From: Erysipelotrichaceae bacterium
GTDB lineage: Bacteria > Bacillota_I > Bacilli_A > Erysipelotrichales > Erysipelotrichaceae
Assembly (NCBI GenBank): GCA_017428765.1
Contig: JAFRQF010000012.1
Location: 1-64,000, forward strand
Length of the DNA stretch: 64,000 nucleotides
Reading direction: 5' to 3'
The first letter of the stretch is position 1, and the number at the start of each line of letters is the position of its first letter. The translations under genes were made by a program, and so were the position numbers. The notes under the pieces are model-generated. The model had not been told where the DNA came from. It searched no databases and saw only the letters and a list, made by a program, of their open reading frames with translations. This document shows, in pieces, positions 24,652 to 33,775 of this stretch.

Positions 24652-25989
24652 TTATGCTTCCGCCGCATCTCTCAGCAGTTCGCTGATCGTCGGATGCGGA
24701 TGTACGACTTCACTCAGCTGTTCAGGTGTAAGCTTCTTTTCGATCGCTACAGCAAGCTCGGAAATGAGCTCCGTTGCGTGCGGTGCGACGATCGATGCGC
24801 CGACGATGACTCCATCAGCGATCAGCAGTTTGACGAATCCGCTCTCGGCATTTTCGATCAGACATCTGCCGTTTGCTCCGGTCAGAGCCTTCTTACTTGT
24901 ATATGCGATGCCTTTGGCCTTGAGCTCTTCTTCACTGATCCCGACACTTGCGATCTCAGGATCGGTGTAGATGCCTGACGGGATCACCGACATGTCGATA
25001 TGCGGCTTGTTTCCGAGGATGAGATCGATGATGTTTCTGCCCTGTGCTTCCGCGACATGTGCCAGTTGGATATTTCCGCTTCTTACATCGCCGATGCAAT
25101 AGATGTTTCCGATATTGGTCCTTCCGTTTTCATCCGCGAGGACGCCCCTTTGTATCTGCAAGCCAACGCTGTCTTCAACAAGCCCTTCGACCGCAGCCCT
25201 TCTGCCGGCCGCCAGCAGGACTTCCTTTGCCTTGAGACAGACTTCCTTTCCCGCCTTATCGGTAAAGGTCACCTTCTTTTCCCCGTCTTCCTCTTCGATC
25301 TTCTTTACGGCAGAAGAAAGATAGACATCGATCCCTTTCTTCTTGAAAAACATGCCAAGCCGCTGACCGAGGTCCTTGTCCAGAGTCGGGATGAGCCGAT
25401 CGGCCATCTCAATGATCGTGACCTTCGTGCCGAAACAGTTCAAGGCATCCGAGATCTCGGAGCCGATGACACCGCCGCCGATGACGATGAGCGACTCGAT
25501 GAAGGCAGCCTTGCCTTCCAGGATATGATCGGAACTGATCGCAAGCTCTGCCCCTTCGATAGGTATCCTTGACGGGATCGATCCGGCCGCCAGGATGATG
25601 TGCTCGGCTTCATAGACTTCGCCGTTACAAAGCACCTTGTCTTTTTCAACGAGCTTCGCCTGACCATAGACGACTTCGACCTTGTCTGACTTCAGCATCT
25701 TTTCGACGCCGCTTCTTAGTTTTTCGACGACCTCATCTCTTCGTGCGATGATCTTTTCATAATCGAAAGACGCATCGAAATGAAGGCCGTAAAGTTCCGC
25801 CTCTTTTCCTCTCTTGTAAAGGTGGGCTGCTTCGATGAGCGCCTTGGTCGGGATACAGCCCCGGTTCAGGCAGGTACCGCCGAGCTTGTCTTTTTCAAAC
25901 AGGATCGTCTTCAATCCGTTCTTCGCCGCCTTGTGGGCAGCCGTATAACCGCCGGGTCCCCCGCCGATGATCGCTACATCATATCTCAT
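24652..25989 (-). CDS. lpdA: Dihydrolipoyl dehydrogenase (L protein of glycine cleavage)
   Basis: 445 residues, a flavin disulfide oxidoreductase. FAD loop GGGPGGY (9-15), redox disulfide C40-C45 in GGTCLNRGCIPTK, NAD loop 'VIGGGVIGSEIS', the FAD contact 'IYCIGDV' and the C-terminal HPHPTISE with the active-site His-Glu pair. There is no N-terminal lipoyl domain, so it reoxidises the lipoyl arm carried by GcvH. It overlaps lplA by 11 bases and belongs to the gcv operon rather than a 2-oxoacid dehydrogenase complex, none of which is nearby. Confidence 0.95.
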   Translation of the reverse strand: MRYDVAIIGGGPGGYTAAHKAAKNGLKTILFEKDKLGGTCLNRGCIPTKALIEAAHLYKRGKEAELYGLHFDASFDYEKIIARRDEVVEKLRSGVEKMLKSDKVEVVYGQAKLVEKDKVLCNGEVYEAEHIILAAGSIPSRIPIEGAELAISSDHILEGKAAFIESLIVIGGGVIGSEISDALNCFGTKVTIIEMADRLIPTLDKDLGQRLGMFFKKKGIDVYLSSAVKKIEEEDGEKKVTFTDKAGKEVCLKAKEVLLAAGRRAAVEGLVEDSVGLQIQRGVLADENGRTNIGNIYCIGDVRSGNIQLAHVAEAQGRNIIDLILGNKPHIDMSVIPSGIYTDPEIASVGISEEELKAKGIAYTSKKALTGANGRCLIENAESGFVKLLIADGVIVGASIVAPHATELISELAVAIEKKLTPEQLSEVVHPHPTISELLRDAAEA

Positions 25990-26935
25990 TTTCCACCTCT
26001 TTCAAAAGGGCGATGACATCCCTTTCTTCTTTCTTTTCACTATCCAGTTCACTGATCTTTTTACCGATCAGTGTCTTTTCAAAACCATCAAACAATGTCT
26101 CATCCATCGCATCCGTATAGACGATCAGATCTTCGATCCTGCCGTCTTTCTCAGAGAAACAGACTTTCACCGTTCCCCAATCGAAACGTCCTTCTTTTTC
26201 TTTTTCAAGAAGATACCTTCTTCCATAGCGCCAGTGTTCGTCTTTGAACTGTTCGCGATAGGAAACGATCTTCTCCTCATCCAAAGGACCGATCCTTTGA
26301 TGATCTAAGCCATAGACTTCTTCAGCCGAAGCGATCAGTGCCTTTTTCATCGTTTCGACGTCCAGATCCTGCTTCACCGACTTCAGGTTGATGATGCGCG
26401 AGCGCAATGATGAGACGTTTTTGGAATGCAGTTTGAGCTTTGATACGCGCAGGTATTTTGAAAGCTTTTCCTCATCCACCTCCAGCATCAGAGTCCCATG
26501 GTGCAGGCAGGCATCTTTACCTTTGTGATAGGCATGGCCCGAGAATTTCTTCCCTTCCACCAGCAGGTCGTTCCTGCCGTTTTTTTCCGCCCTGATGCCT
26601 AAGCCTTTCAATGCACTTAAAATGACTTCATCCTGTTTCGGGACATCGAAATCTCTGCGCGAAGTGATGAAGGTAAAGTTCAGATTGCCCGTATCATGAT
26701 AAACGGCGCCTCCTCCCGATATCCTGCGGGCGAGGCTGCCGTTATCTTTTTCAAATGATCTGATATCACATTCACTGTACGCATCCTGGTTCTTTCCGAT
26801 GACGATCGTATTGGCATTCTGCCATAGATAAAGGATGACTTCATCGGCCTTCACATTTTCAAGCAGATAAAGCTCGACCGCCTGATTGTAAAAGACATCG
26901 AAAGAATCGGACAGGTAAAGTGAAAGTCTATTCAT
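25979..26935 (-). CDS. lplA: Lipoate-protein ligase A
   Basis: 318 residues from the ATG at 26935, inside the 3' end of gcvPB (8-base overlap); a longer reading lacks an RBS. Motifs: 'LWQNANTIVIGKNQDAYSECD', the lipoate-binding 'RRISGGGAVYHDTGNLNF', 'GRNDLLVEGKKFSGHAYHKG', 'HHGTLM' and a C-terminal accessory domain ('RYLLEKEKEGRFDWGTV'). LplA activates free lipoate with ATP and attaches it to GcvH. No lipA or lipB is in the window, which fits a scavenging mode, though genes elsewhere cannot be excluded. Confidence 0.93.
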   Translation of the reverse strand: MNRLSLYLSDSFDVFYNQAVELYLLENVKADEVILYLWQNANTIVIGKNQDAYSECDIRSFEKDNGSLARRISGGGAVYHDTGNLNFTFITSRRDFDVPKQDEVILSALKGLGIRAEKNGRNDLLVEGKKFSGHAYHKGKDACLHHGTLMLEVDEEKLSKYLRVSKLKLHSKNVSSLRSRIINLKSVKQDLDVETMKKALIASAEEVYGLDHQRIGPLDEEKIVSYREQFKDEHWRYGRRYLLEKEKEGRFDWGTVKVCFSEKDGRIEDLIVYTDAMDETLFDGFEKTLIGKKISELDSEKKEERDVIALLKEVENEI

Positions 26936-28364
26936 CGAACGAATACCTGAGTACCGGCTCTCTGGCCGCTTTGGTCTCATCCGGTCTGCCGATCGCGCAA
27001 TTATGCGGCGCATCGTGCAGGTATTGCGGATCTTCGTGTGCCTTCTTGTAAAGATCGAGATAGATCTTCACGGCTTCGTCGATGACTTCCTTCGATTCGC
27101 TTTCCGTCGGTTCGAACATCAGCGCTTCATGTACGATCAATGGGAAATACATCGTCGGCGGATGGATGCCGTAGTCCAGAGAACCTTTGGCGATATCCAT
27201 TGCCGAAACGCCGGTCTCTTTCTTGAGATCCTCCAGCGACAGGACGAATTCGTGCATGCAGATCTGATCGTAGGCCACATGGTAGGAACCTTTGAGCTTG
27301 TTCATCATGTAGTTGGCATTGAGCACCGCCTTGCCGGACGCCTCTCTGATGCCTTCCTTTCCTAAAGTCAGGATGTAAGTCAGCGCCTTGACGACGACCA
27401 GGAAGTTTCCATAGTAACTTCTGACCTGACCCATGGACTTTTCCGGATCATAGAAGCGATAGCCTCCTTCGCATTTTTCCACTTCGTGTTTCGGAAGGAA
27501 CTTCTTCAGGAAGTCCTTGCATCCGACAGGTCCGGAACCCGGACCGCCGCCGCCATGCGGCGTTGCGAAAGTCTTATGCAGGTTGAGATGGACGCAATCG
27601 AAGCCCATGTCGCCCGGTCTGACTCTGCCCATGACCGCGTTGAGGTTGGCGCCATCGTAGTAACATAGACCGCCTGCCTCATGGACGATCTTTGTGATCT
27701 CCAGGATGTTCGGGTCAAATAATCCCAAGGTATTCGGGTTCGTCAGCATCAGTCCGGCCGTATCTTCACCGACTGCGTTACGCAATGCTTCAAGATCGAC
27801 GCCGCCGTGTTCATCGGAAGCGATGTTGACGATCTTGAAACCGGCCATCGCCGCACTGGCAGGATTGGTTCCGTGTGCGGAATCCGGAACGATGATGTTG
27901 ACTCTCTTTGTGTCGCCTTTGTCCTGATGGTATTTTCTGATCAGCAGTAAGCCCGTGTACTCACCATGGGCACCGGCTGCCGGCTCGAAGGTCATGGCAT
28001 CCATGCCGGTGATCTTACATAAGAGGTCTTCCGCTCTGTGTAAGACTTCCATCGCACCCTGGACGGTATCCTGAGGCTGCAGAGGATGAAGTTCCGTGAA
28101 TCCTTTTAAGGAAGCGCAGACTTCATCGATCCGCGGATTGTATTTCATCGTGCAGGAGCCAAGCGGATAGAAACCGTCGTTGACGCCGTGCGTCTGTTTT
28201 GCCAGAGAAGTGTAGTGTCTTGAAAGATCGACTTCCGAGATCTCCGGCAGTCTGAGCTTCTTGTTTCTGGCAAATTTGCCGGAAGGTCTGGCCTCACCGG
28301 TCTTTATCTCAGGAAGATAGTCCATGCCTCTTCCCGGCTTGCTTGATTCAAACAGGAGCTTCAT
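26928..28364 (-). CDS. gcvPB: Glycine decarboxylase P protein, subunit 2
   Basis: 478 residues, the usual length of the C-terminal half of split P protein. PLP lysine K264 lies in LNLHKTFATPHGGGGPGSGP, followed by the glycine-rich loop; 'YPLGSCTMKYNPR' and 'PAAGAHGEYTG' are family blocks. With gcvPA it decarboxylates glycine and loads the aminomethyl group on lipoyl-GcvH. Overlaps gcvPA by 4 bases (ATGA), so the two subunits are co-translated. Confidence 0.96.
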   Translation of the reverse strand: MKLLFESSKPGRGMDYLPEIKTGEARPSGKFARNKKLRLPEISEVDLSRHYTSLAKQTHGVNDGFYPLGSCTMKYNPRIDEVCASLKGFTELHPLQPQDTVQGAMEVLHRAEDLLCKITGMDAMTFEPAAGAHGEYTGLLLIRKYHQDKGDTKRVNIIVPDSAHGTNPASAAMAGFKIVNIASDEHGGVDLEALRNAVGEDTAGLMLTNPNTLGLFDPNILEITKIVHEAGGLCYYDGANLNAVMGRVRPGDMGFDCVHLNLHKTFATPHGGGGPGSGPVGCKDFLKKFLPKHEVEKCEGGYRFYDPEKSMGQVRSYYGNFLVVVKALTYILTLGKEGIREASGKAVLNANYMMNKLKGSYHVAYDQICMHEFVLSLEDLKKETGVSAMDIAKGSLDYGIHPPTMYFPLIVHEALMFEPTESESKEVIDEAVKIYLDLYKKAHEDPQYLHDAPHNCAIGRPDETKAAREPVLRYSFDE

Positions 28365-29671
28365 GACAGCACCTCCTTCAAAACATCAATGAGTTCATCG
28401 ATCTTTTCTTTCGTGTTGACTTCGGTCGCACACCATAAGATCTTGTCTTGACACGGAAGACCAGACAGGATCTTCTTTGCGGACAGCTTTTCTTCTAAGA
28501 GCTTCGGATCGATCGGGGAGGAAGTCAGGAATTCATCGAAATATTCCCCTTCATCGCATCTTTCAAAGCCAAGCTTCTTAAGTTCATTTTCCAGATATCT
28601 GGCGTTGTTGTAGCAGCTGAGTGCCAGCTTCTCCATGCCCCTAGGACCCATGGCTGCCAGATAGACGGAAGCCGTCATCGCGCAAAGGGCTTCATTGGAA
28701 CAGATGTTGGAAGAAGCTTTTTCTCTTCGGATATGCTGCTCTCTTGCCTGCAGAGTCAGAACGTAAGCTCTTCTTCCTTGATGATCTTCGGTCTGTCCGA
28801 CGATCCTGCCGGGGAGCTTTCGCATCAGCTCTTTCTTGCAGGTCATGAAACCGAGGTACGGTCCGCCAAATCCCATCGGCATGCCAAGCTGCTGGCCTTC
28901 GCCGACGGCGATATCGACATCCATCTCACCCGGTGTCTTATAGATGGCCAGAGCGATCGGGTCGCAGCCCATGATCATCCTGGCCTTGTTTTCATGAACG
29001 AGTTTTGTCAGTTCTTCGACATCTTCGATCAGTCCGTAGCAGTTCGGACTTTCGACATAAAGGGAAGCCGTCTTTTCATTGAGCTTTGCCCTCACTTCTT
29101 CGATGTCGGTCCTGTGGTCTTTGCCCTTTAACAGTGTGAGCCTGACATCACGGCTTTCGCAATAGGTCTTCATGACTTCAAGCGTCTGCGGATCTGTCGT
29201 ATCGGAGACCAGGACCTCGTTCTTGTTTCTTTCCAGGGTCATGAACAGCGCTTCGGCAGCTGCCACCGCACCGTCATAGACCGAGGCATTGGAAACATCC
29301 AGACCCGTCAGTTCTGAGATCTGGGTCTGGTATTCAAAGATCGACTGTAAGACGCCTTGCGAGATCTCTGCCTGGTAAGGCGTATAGGCGGTCAGGAATT
29401 CTTCTTTGGAAGTGATATAGGAGACGATGGCCGGGATGTAGTGTTTATAGACACCGGCACCGCGGTAGATCTGATCATAGACCAGGTTCTTTTCGGCGAT
29501 CTTCGTGACCTCTTCAAGGACCTCCATCTCACTTTTCCCCGCAGGCAGTTCAAGGTCTTTGAGCTTTACCTCTTCGGGGACCATCGAATAAAGATCATCG
29601 ATACTCTTTAATCCGATGTCCTTCAACATCGCTTCCTGCTCGCTTCGCGTTTCAGGAATGTATCTTCCCAT
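28361..29671 (-). CDS. gcvPA: Glycine decarboxylase P protein, subunit 1
   Basis: 436 residues, the N-terminal half of split P protein. Blocks 'YTPYQAEISQGVLQSIFEYQTQISELTGLDVSNASVYDGA', 'VESPNCYGLIED' and 'GEGQQLGMPMGFGGPYLGFM' are diagnostic. It lacks the PLP lysine, which is in GcvPB, but completes the active site of the heterodimer. It starts 2 bases after gcvH with an RBS inside the gcvH tail. Confidence 0.96.
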   Translation of the reverse strand: MGRYIPETRSEQEAMLKDIGLKSIDDLYSMVPEEVKLKDLELPAGKSEMEVLEEVTKIAEKNLVYDQIYRGAGVYKHYIPAIVSYITSKEEFLTAYTPYQAEISQGVLQSIFEYQTQISELTGLDVSNASVYDGAVAAAEALFMTLERNKNEVLVSDTTDPQTLEVMKTYCESRDVRLTLLKGKDHRTDIEEVRAKLNEKTASLYVESPNCYGLIEDVEELTKLVHENKARMIMGCDPIALAIYKTPGEMDVDIAVGEGQQLGMPMGFGGPYLGFMTCKKELMRKLPGRIVGQTEDHQGRRAYVLTLQAREQHIRREKASSNICSNEALCAMTASVYLAAMGPRGMEKLALSCYNNARYLENELKKLGFERCDEGEYFDEFLTSSPIDPKLLEEKLSAKKILSGLPCQDKILWCATEVNTKEKIDELIDVLKEVLS

Positions 29672-29673
29672 GG

Positions 29674-30054
29674 CTATGCCTCGCTCTTGCAGAATTCTTC
29701 GTAGGCAGCCGCATCGAGCAGTTCATCCTGCCCGCTTACTTCCCTGACTTTGATGAACCAGGCATCGTAGCAGTCATTGTTGACTAAAGCCGGATCATCG
29801 GTAAGGGCATCGTTGACTTCTTCGATGACACCTGTGACAGGCGAATAGACATCGGAGACCGCCTTGACGGACTCTACATCGCAAAATACTTCGCCGGCTG
29901 TTACTTCATCACCTACGCTTGGCAGATTGACGAAGACGATATCGCCTAAGGCATCCTGCGCAAAGTCAGTCAGACCGACGACGCAGAGGCCGTCTTCTTC
30001 TTTGACCCATTCATGAGTTTTTGTATACTTGAGTTCTTCCGGATTCTTAAACAT
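29674..30054 (-). CDS. gcvH: Glycine cleavage system H protein
   Basis: 126 residues. The lipoylated lysine is K64 in [16 protein letters not shown], within '[15 protein letters not shown]'. H protein shuttles the aminomethyl group from P to T protein and is reoxidised by the L protein. RBS AGGAGGGG. 17 bases downstream of gcvT. Confidence 0.96.
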   Translation of the reverse strand: MFKNPEELKYTKTHEWVKEEDGLCVVGLTDFAQDALGDIVFVNLPSVGDEVTAGEVFCDVESVKAVSDVYSPVTGVIEEVNDALTDDPALVNNDCYDAWFIKVREVSGQDELLDAAAYEEFCKSEA

Positions 30055-30071
30055 GTTTCCCCTCCTTATGT

Positions 30072-31157
30072 TTATCTTTCCCTTTTATAGAAAGGCATTT
30101 CAACTACTTCTGCCTTCAGTCTTCTTCCGCGGACATCGACTTCAACGATCTGTCCGATATCCGAATATTTCTTATCGACCAGCGCCATGGCGATCGACGT
30201 CTTGAATAACGGCGAATAGGTACCGCTGGTGGTATGGCCGATCTTTTCTTCTCCGACATAGACATCCTGATGTTCTCTTAGGACGCCCTTGTCAATGATC
30301 TTCAAGCCGATGCGGCAGATCTTCGGTTCGCCCTTTTCTTCCAGAGCTTTCTTTCCGATGAAGTCTTCCTTGTTCATCTTCACTCCATAGTCAAGGCCTG
30401 TCTCCAGAGGCGTGATCGTCTCATCCATCTCATGGCCGTATAAAGGCATCGATGCCTCAAGACGTAACGTATCTCTTGCGCCTAAGCCGCAAGGACGAAG
30501 CTCGTATTCTTTGCCTGCTTCCAACAACATATCCCAGAGCTTTTCGGCATCCTTGTTTTCCACATAGATCTCATAGCCGCTTTCACCCGTATAGCCAGTA
30601 TAGGAGATGATGCAGGAGATATCGCCGACCTTCACATCACGCTTTGCCGTGTAGTACTTCTGCGGTATGTCTTCTTCCTTCATCAGCTTGGAAATGATCG
30701 CATGGGAGCACGGACCCTGCAGGGCGACCTGGGCGATCTGATCCGAGATGTCTTCGATCTGCGTATCCGGCAGGATATGGTCCTTCATCCAGGCGAAGTC
30801 CTTGTGACGGTTGGACGCATTGACGACGATGAAGTAGTCTTCTTCGCCAAATTTGTAGACCAACAGGTCATCGCAGACACCGCCGTCTTCAAAGCACAGG
30901 ATGCCATAGCGAACTTTGCCAAGAGGCATCTTCGTGTAGTCGTTGGTCAGCAGATGATTCAGCGAGGCAAGAGCACCCTTTCCTTTGAAAGTGATCTCAC
31001 CCATGTGCGAAACATCAAAAAGGCCCGCTTTCTGTCTTACTGCCAGATGTTCGGCGATCACGCCTTCATACTGTACAGGCAGCAGGTAGCCGGCAAACGG
31101 CACGATCCTGCCGCCGGCCTTTACGTGGGCATCGTAGAGAGGTGTTTTCAGTTCCAT
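30072..31157 (-). CDS. gcvT: Aminomethyltransferase (glycine cleavage T protein)
   Basis: 361 residues. Family blocks: '[26 protein letters not shown]', '[13 protein letters not shown]', '[12 protein letters not shown]' and the folate-binding '[14 protein letters not shown]' with '[21 protein letters not shown]'. It transfers the methylene group to tetrahydrofolate and releases ammonia. First gene of the operon; the RBS AAAAGGAGAA sits just after a riboswitch terminator, so expression should depend on glycine. Confidence 0.96.
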   Translation of the reverse strand: MELKTPLYDAHVKAGGRIVPFAGYLLPVQYEGVIAEHLAVRQKAGLFDVSHMGEITFKGKGALASLNHLLTNDYTKMPLGKVRYGILCFEDGGVCDDLLVYKFGEEDYFIVVNASNRHKDFAWMKDHILPDTQIEDISDQIAQVALQGPCSHAIISKLMKEEDIPQKYYTAKRDVKVGDISCIISYTGYTGESGYEIYVENKDAEKLWDMLLEAGKEYELRPCGLGARDTLRLEASMPLYGHEMDETITPLETGLDYGVKMNKEDFIGKKALEEKGEPKICRIGLKIIDKGVLREHQDVYVGEEKIGHTTSGTYSPLFKTSIAMALVDKKYSDIGQIVEVDVRGRRLKAEVVEMPFYKRER

Positions 31158-31180
31158 GAACGATTCTCCTTTTATCTGAT

Positions 31181-31206
31181 AAAAAAGACAGGAAAAAACC
31201 CTGTCT
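31181..31206 (-). terminator. Riboswitch expression-platform terminator before gcvT
   Basis: On the minus strand AGACAGG, loop of T, CCTGTCT, then T6. Lies between the aptamers and the gcvT RBS. Confidence 0.85.
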
Positions 31207-31352
31207 CTGTATGTTTACCTGAAAGATTCTCCTTTTTGGGATTGCTTCTTTGGTGCATCTGATTATGCTCTCCAGAGTCTGTCCGAAACCGGTCCTTTTG
31301 CCTGAGAGTTTCTTCCCCTTCGGCGTTTCCTGTCGAAATCTCTCCCGGTCTC
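31199..31352 (-). promoter_or_regulatory. Glycine riboswitch, two tandem aptamers
   Basis: Minus strand. Aptamer 1 (about 31350-31269) has the family's GGGAGAG opening, CGCCGAAGGGG, AAACTCTCAGGCAAAAGGACC and a closing GGACAGACTCTGGAGAG. Aptamer 2 (about 31273-31199) is more diverged: GGAGAGC, GCACCAAAGAAGCAA, AGAATCTTTCAGGTAAAC, ACAGAGACAGGG. The 3' end of aptamer 2 shares bases with the terminator stem, the expected glycine-ON arrangement in which bound glycine prevents the terminator and turns on gcvT. Confidence 0.9.
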
Positions 31353-31419
31353 ATCATCCAGTTCTTCTGTCTTTATTTTACCATAGCCTCAGAGACCTGA
31401 GCCCTCAAATCAAAGAACT

Positions 31420-32016
31420 TTACTGACCTTTCTGTGCACTTTGGAAGGCTTCCTGATGTGTCTCCCACAAAGAGATCATATCGTCGATGATCTTCTCCTG
31501 ATCCACGAAGTTCAGGAATACGGAATCCCCGTCCTTGAATTTGAACGTGAAACCTTCTGAGGTCACTTCCCCGATCTCGAACGGCAGATTGTCGACCGTG
31601 CCGTCTTCCTTCTCATCGACATCGACGATCTTGAAATGATCCTCTTCTTCCATCACATCACCAAGGATGTAGATCAGCAGTTCGCTGTTGTCTGAGTTGA
31701 GCACCATGATCGCGGCCGTTCTGATATCGTCGGGATCATCATAGGCCAGATAGACGTTGTATCCCATTTCCGATACACCTTCGCCGCCTTCCGTGAAGAT
31801 CTCCTGCCACTTGTTCCTTAAGCCGGTCGGATCCTCATCGGTGGTCGTCGTCGTATCCGAGGAATAAACGCCGTTCTCGATCTTCTCTGTGGTCGTCGTT
31901 GTCGTAGTCGTCGTTCCGTTTTCGTTGGATACAGTCGTTGAGACCGTCGAAGTCGAACTTACGGAACATCCGCTTAACAAAAACACTGTCAGTAACAATA
32001 CGATTATCTTTTTCAT
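31420..32016 (-). CDS. Lipoprotein of unknown function with Thr-rich linker
   Basis: 198 residues from the ATG that has GGAG six bases ahead. Signal peptide with lipobox LLSGC (Cys about 17), then a long Ser/Thr-only linker (VSTTVSNENGTTTTTTTTTE ...), likely exposed and possibly glycosylated, then a small alpha/beta domain of about 120 residues without recognised motifs. Stands alone between the riboswitch and the divergent membrane-protein gene. Confidence 0.75.
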   Translation of the reverse strand: MKKIIVLLLTVFLLSGCSVSSTSTVSTTVSNENGTTTTTTTTTEKIENGVYSSDTTTTTDEDPTGLRNKWQEIFTEGGEGVSEMGYNVYLAYDDPDDIRTAAIMVLNSDNSELLIYILGDVMEEEDHFKIVDVDEKEDGTVDNLPFEIGEVTSEGFTFKFKDGDSVFLNFVDQEKIIDDMISLWETHQEAFQSAQKGQ

Positions 32017-32093
32017 ATTCATCTCCATGTGCTTTACAATTTAATCATAGATACACTTTTTCCGCTTTGAAAAAAATACTATAAAGGAGTTTT

Positions 32094-32558
32094 ATGGACC
32101 TCAAAAAACAAAGTCTGAAGATGTCGCTTGCCATGAGCGCCACGATGAGCTTTTTCCTTTCTTTGATCGGCAACCTCAGTTCGGGATTCTTTACGATCGC
32201 CGGTTTTCTGAGAAGTTTTGCGATCAGCCTTGCGATCTCCGTTTTCGTCGGTCTCATCTTTCCGATGAAAAAGATCGCCGACAGACTCATCGAAAGGTTC
32301 TCCCTGTCTCCAAGATCTTTCAAAGCAAGAGTCCTGACATCGCTTATATCCGCCATCTGCTATACACCGCTCATGACGCTGGCCATGGTCTGGCTCGCTC
32401 ACCGGCAGCTTTCCGCACAGGGCATAAGGATCCCGTTCTTACCGATGTTTCTTCGTTCGGCATGCATCAGCATGATCGCATCCTTCCTGGTCAGCTACAT
32501 CGCCGCTCCGATCTATTCGAAGATCTTCTTCAAGGGCCCTCCTGCCGCTATGAAGTGA
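32094..32558 (+). CDS. Four-helix membrane protein, DUF2798-like
   Basis: 154 residues with four membrane segments at about 10-30, 42-62, 80-100 and 115-140. The pattern 'MSLAMSATMSFFLSLIGN' and 'YTPLMTLAMVWL' resembles DUF2798, small paired-helix proteins of unknown function; the match is by impression. RBS AAAGGAG. It is separated from the following antiterminator gene by that gene's own promoter. Confidence 0.5.
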   Translation: MDLKKQSLKMSLAMSATMSFFLSLIGNLSSGFFTIAGFLRSFAISLAISVFVGLIFPMKKIADRLIERFSLSPRSFKARVLTSLISAICYTPLMTLAMVWLAHRQLSAQGIRIPFLPMFLRSACISMIASFLVSYIAAPIYSKIFFKGPPAAMK

Positions 32559-32578
32559 GGAAGATAAGGTCTCCCGGT

Positions 32579-32607
32579 TTGCAATTTCAAGGTACTTGCT
32601 TTATCCT
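32579..32607 (+). promoter_or_regulatory. Promoter of the antiterminator gene
   Basis: TTGCAA (32579-32584), 17 bases, TATCCT (32602-32607). Confidence 0.6.
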
Positions 32608-32614
32608 AAAATTA

Positions 32615-32709
32615 AAGATACATACAGCCTCATACAACTCTTCAGGCTCATCCTTTCAAGACATCATGCATCATTTACTGTTTAAGGAAACGCAGGAAGA
32701 GTTTTTTTT
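32615..32709 (+). promoter_or_regulatory. RAT-like element overlapping a terminator, upstream of the BglG-type gene
   Basis: The RNA from about 32615 to 32656 can fold as an antiterminator hairpin: AAGAT-ACATACAGCCT pairs with AGGCT-CATCCTT, matching the layout of ribonucleic-antiterminator targets (lower stem, two asymmetric bulges, upper stem). AACTCTTC (32636-32643), in its loop and arm, alternatively pairs with GAAGAGTT (32696-32703), followed by T7: a terminator. The same AACTCTTC/GAAGAGTT pair is used at the second site near 33.7 kb. Confidence 0.65.
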
Positions 32710-32729
32710 AAAGGGAAGTCCTAAGAACG

Positions 32730-33551
32730 ATGAAAGTCATCCGAAACATCAACAACAATATTGCGCACTGCATCGATTCCAAAGGCCGCGAAGTGGTCGT
32801 TTTCGGCAAGGGCATCGGCTTCTACAAAGCCAACGAGGACATCCCTTTAAGCAAGATCAACCGTACCTTCTACAACATCAAAGATTCCGATTACGGCATC
32901 ATACGCAATATCCCGACCAACATCATCAATACGGCCATCTACATCATCGACTATGTCTCCGATAAGCTTGGCGTCACCTATCCTTCTTCCAAGGCCATCT
33001 CTTTGGCCGACCACCTGCAGTTTGCGATCGAGAGAAAAGACAAGAACATCTATCTTGAACAGCCGCTGCTGCAGGACATGTACCAGCTCTATCCGGATGA
33101 GATGCATCTGGCGGAAGAATCCTTGTCCATCATCCAGGAGATGACCGGCAGCAAACTGCCCCGCAAGGAAGCGGGAACGCTGTGTCTTCACTTCATCGCC
33201 GACAGGCTCAACGAAAAGAAGAACGATTCCCTTGATACGGCTATGATCTGCGAAGAATGCACGAAGATCATCGAAGAAGACTTCAATGTCACCGTCGACA
33301 GAGACTCCTTCAACTACAGCCGTTTCGTCACCCATCTGGACTATCTCATACGCCGTCTCGTACAGGACCAGCAGATCGAATCGGAAAACACGGCCATCTT
33401 CAACGAACTGAAGACTTCCTACCCGGGATCATATGAATGTGCCTGCAGGCTTTCTTCTTTCCTTGAAGAAAAGCTGGACAAGCAGATCTATGACGAAGAG
33501 ATCCTGTATCTGGTCATCCACATCAACCGTCTGATCTCAAGGATCGATTAA
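32730..33551 (+). CDS. BglG/LicT-family transcription antiterminator
   Basis: 273 residues in the standard order: CAT RNA-binding domain about 1-57 ('NINNNIAHCIDSKGREVVVFGKGIGF'), PRD1 about 65-170 with histidines in SLADHLQFAIERK and DEMHLAEESL, PRD2 about 171-273 with FVTHLDYLIRRL and LVIHINRLISR. The PRD histidines are phosphorylated by HPr and the cognate EII, so the protein binds its RAT RNA only when substrate is present. A RAT/terminator pair before its own gene and another before the mupG-PTS-GH1 operon show autoregulation and control of that operon. Confidence 0.92.
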   Translation: MKVIRNINNNIAHCIDSKGREVVVFGKGIGFYKANEDIPLSKINRTFYNIKDSDYGIIRNIPTNIINTAIYIIDYVSDKLGVTYPSSKAISLADHLQFAIERKDKNIYLEQPLLQDMYQLYPDEMHLAEESLSIIQEMTGSKLPRKEAGTLCLHFIADRLNEKKNDSLDTAMICEECTKIIEEDFNVTVDRDSFNYSRFVTHLDYLIRRLVQDQQIESENTAIFNELKTSYPGSYECACRLSSFLEEKLDKQIYDEEILYLVIHINRLISRID

Positions 33552-33611
33552 AAAACACACGATACCCTGCAAAAGCGAAAGGACTGCGGCCTCAGACTGC
33601 GACCTCAGATA

Positions 33612-33641
33612 TTGACAGCGCTTACATTTATCGTTTAGACT
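33612..33641 (+). promoter_or_regulatory. Promoter of the MupG-PTS-GH1 operon with overlapping cre
   Basis: Consensus -35 TTGACA (33612-33617), 18 bases, TAGACT (33636-33641). TGACAGCGCTTACA at 33613-33626 matches the CcpA cre consensus at about 12 of 14 positions and overlaps the -35, so glucose repression by steric block is expected. Confidence 0.7.
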
Positions 33642-33662
33642 GAAATTACAGATAGAAATTAA

Positions 33663-33743
33663 GGTTTGTAACTCGAAACTCTTCGAGGCTTATCCTTGAA
33701 ACATTAGAAATAATCGTTTTAAGGTGGTCCGAAGAGTTTTTTT
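33663..33743 (+). promoter_or_regulatory. RAT element overlapping a terminator, leader of the MupG-PTS-GH1 operon
   Basis: 33663-33695 reads GGTTTGTAACTCGAA, ACTC, TTCGAGGCTTATCC, very close to the classical RAT (GG-TTG-TTACT ... AGGC-AAAACC). AAACTCTTCG (33676-33685) in its right half can instead pair with CGAAGAGTTT (33730-33739), followed by T7, forming a terminator. Binding of the antiterminator protein encoded just upstream would release the operon. Confidence 0.8.
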
Positions 33744-33775
33744 GACTATAGGATATCCCGATAAAGGAGGAAAAT

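Noticed and set aside
31172-31357. Short minus-strand frame over the gcvT leader
   Set aside because: It coincides with the glycine riboswitch; the structure explains the sequence.
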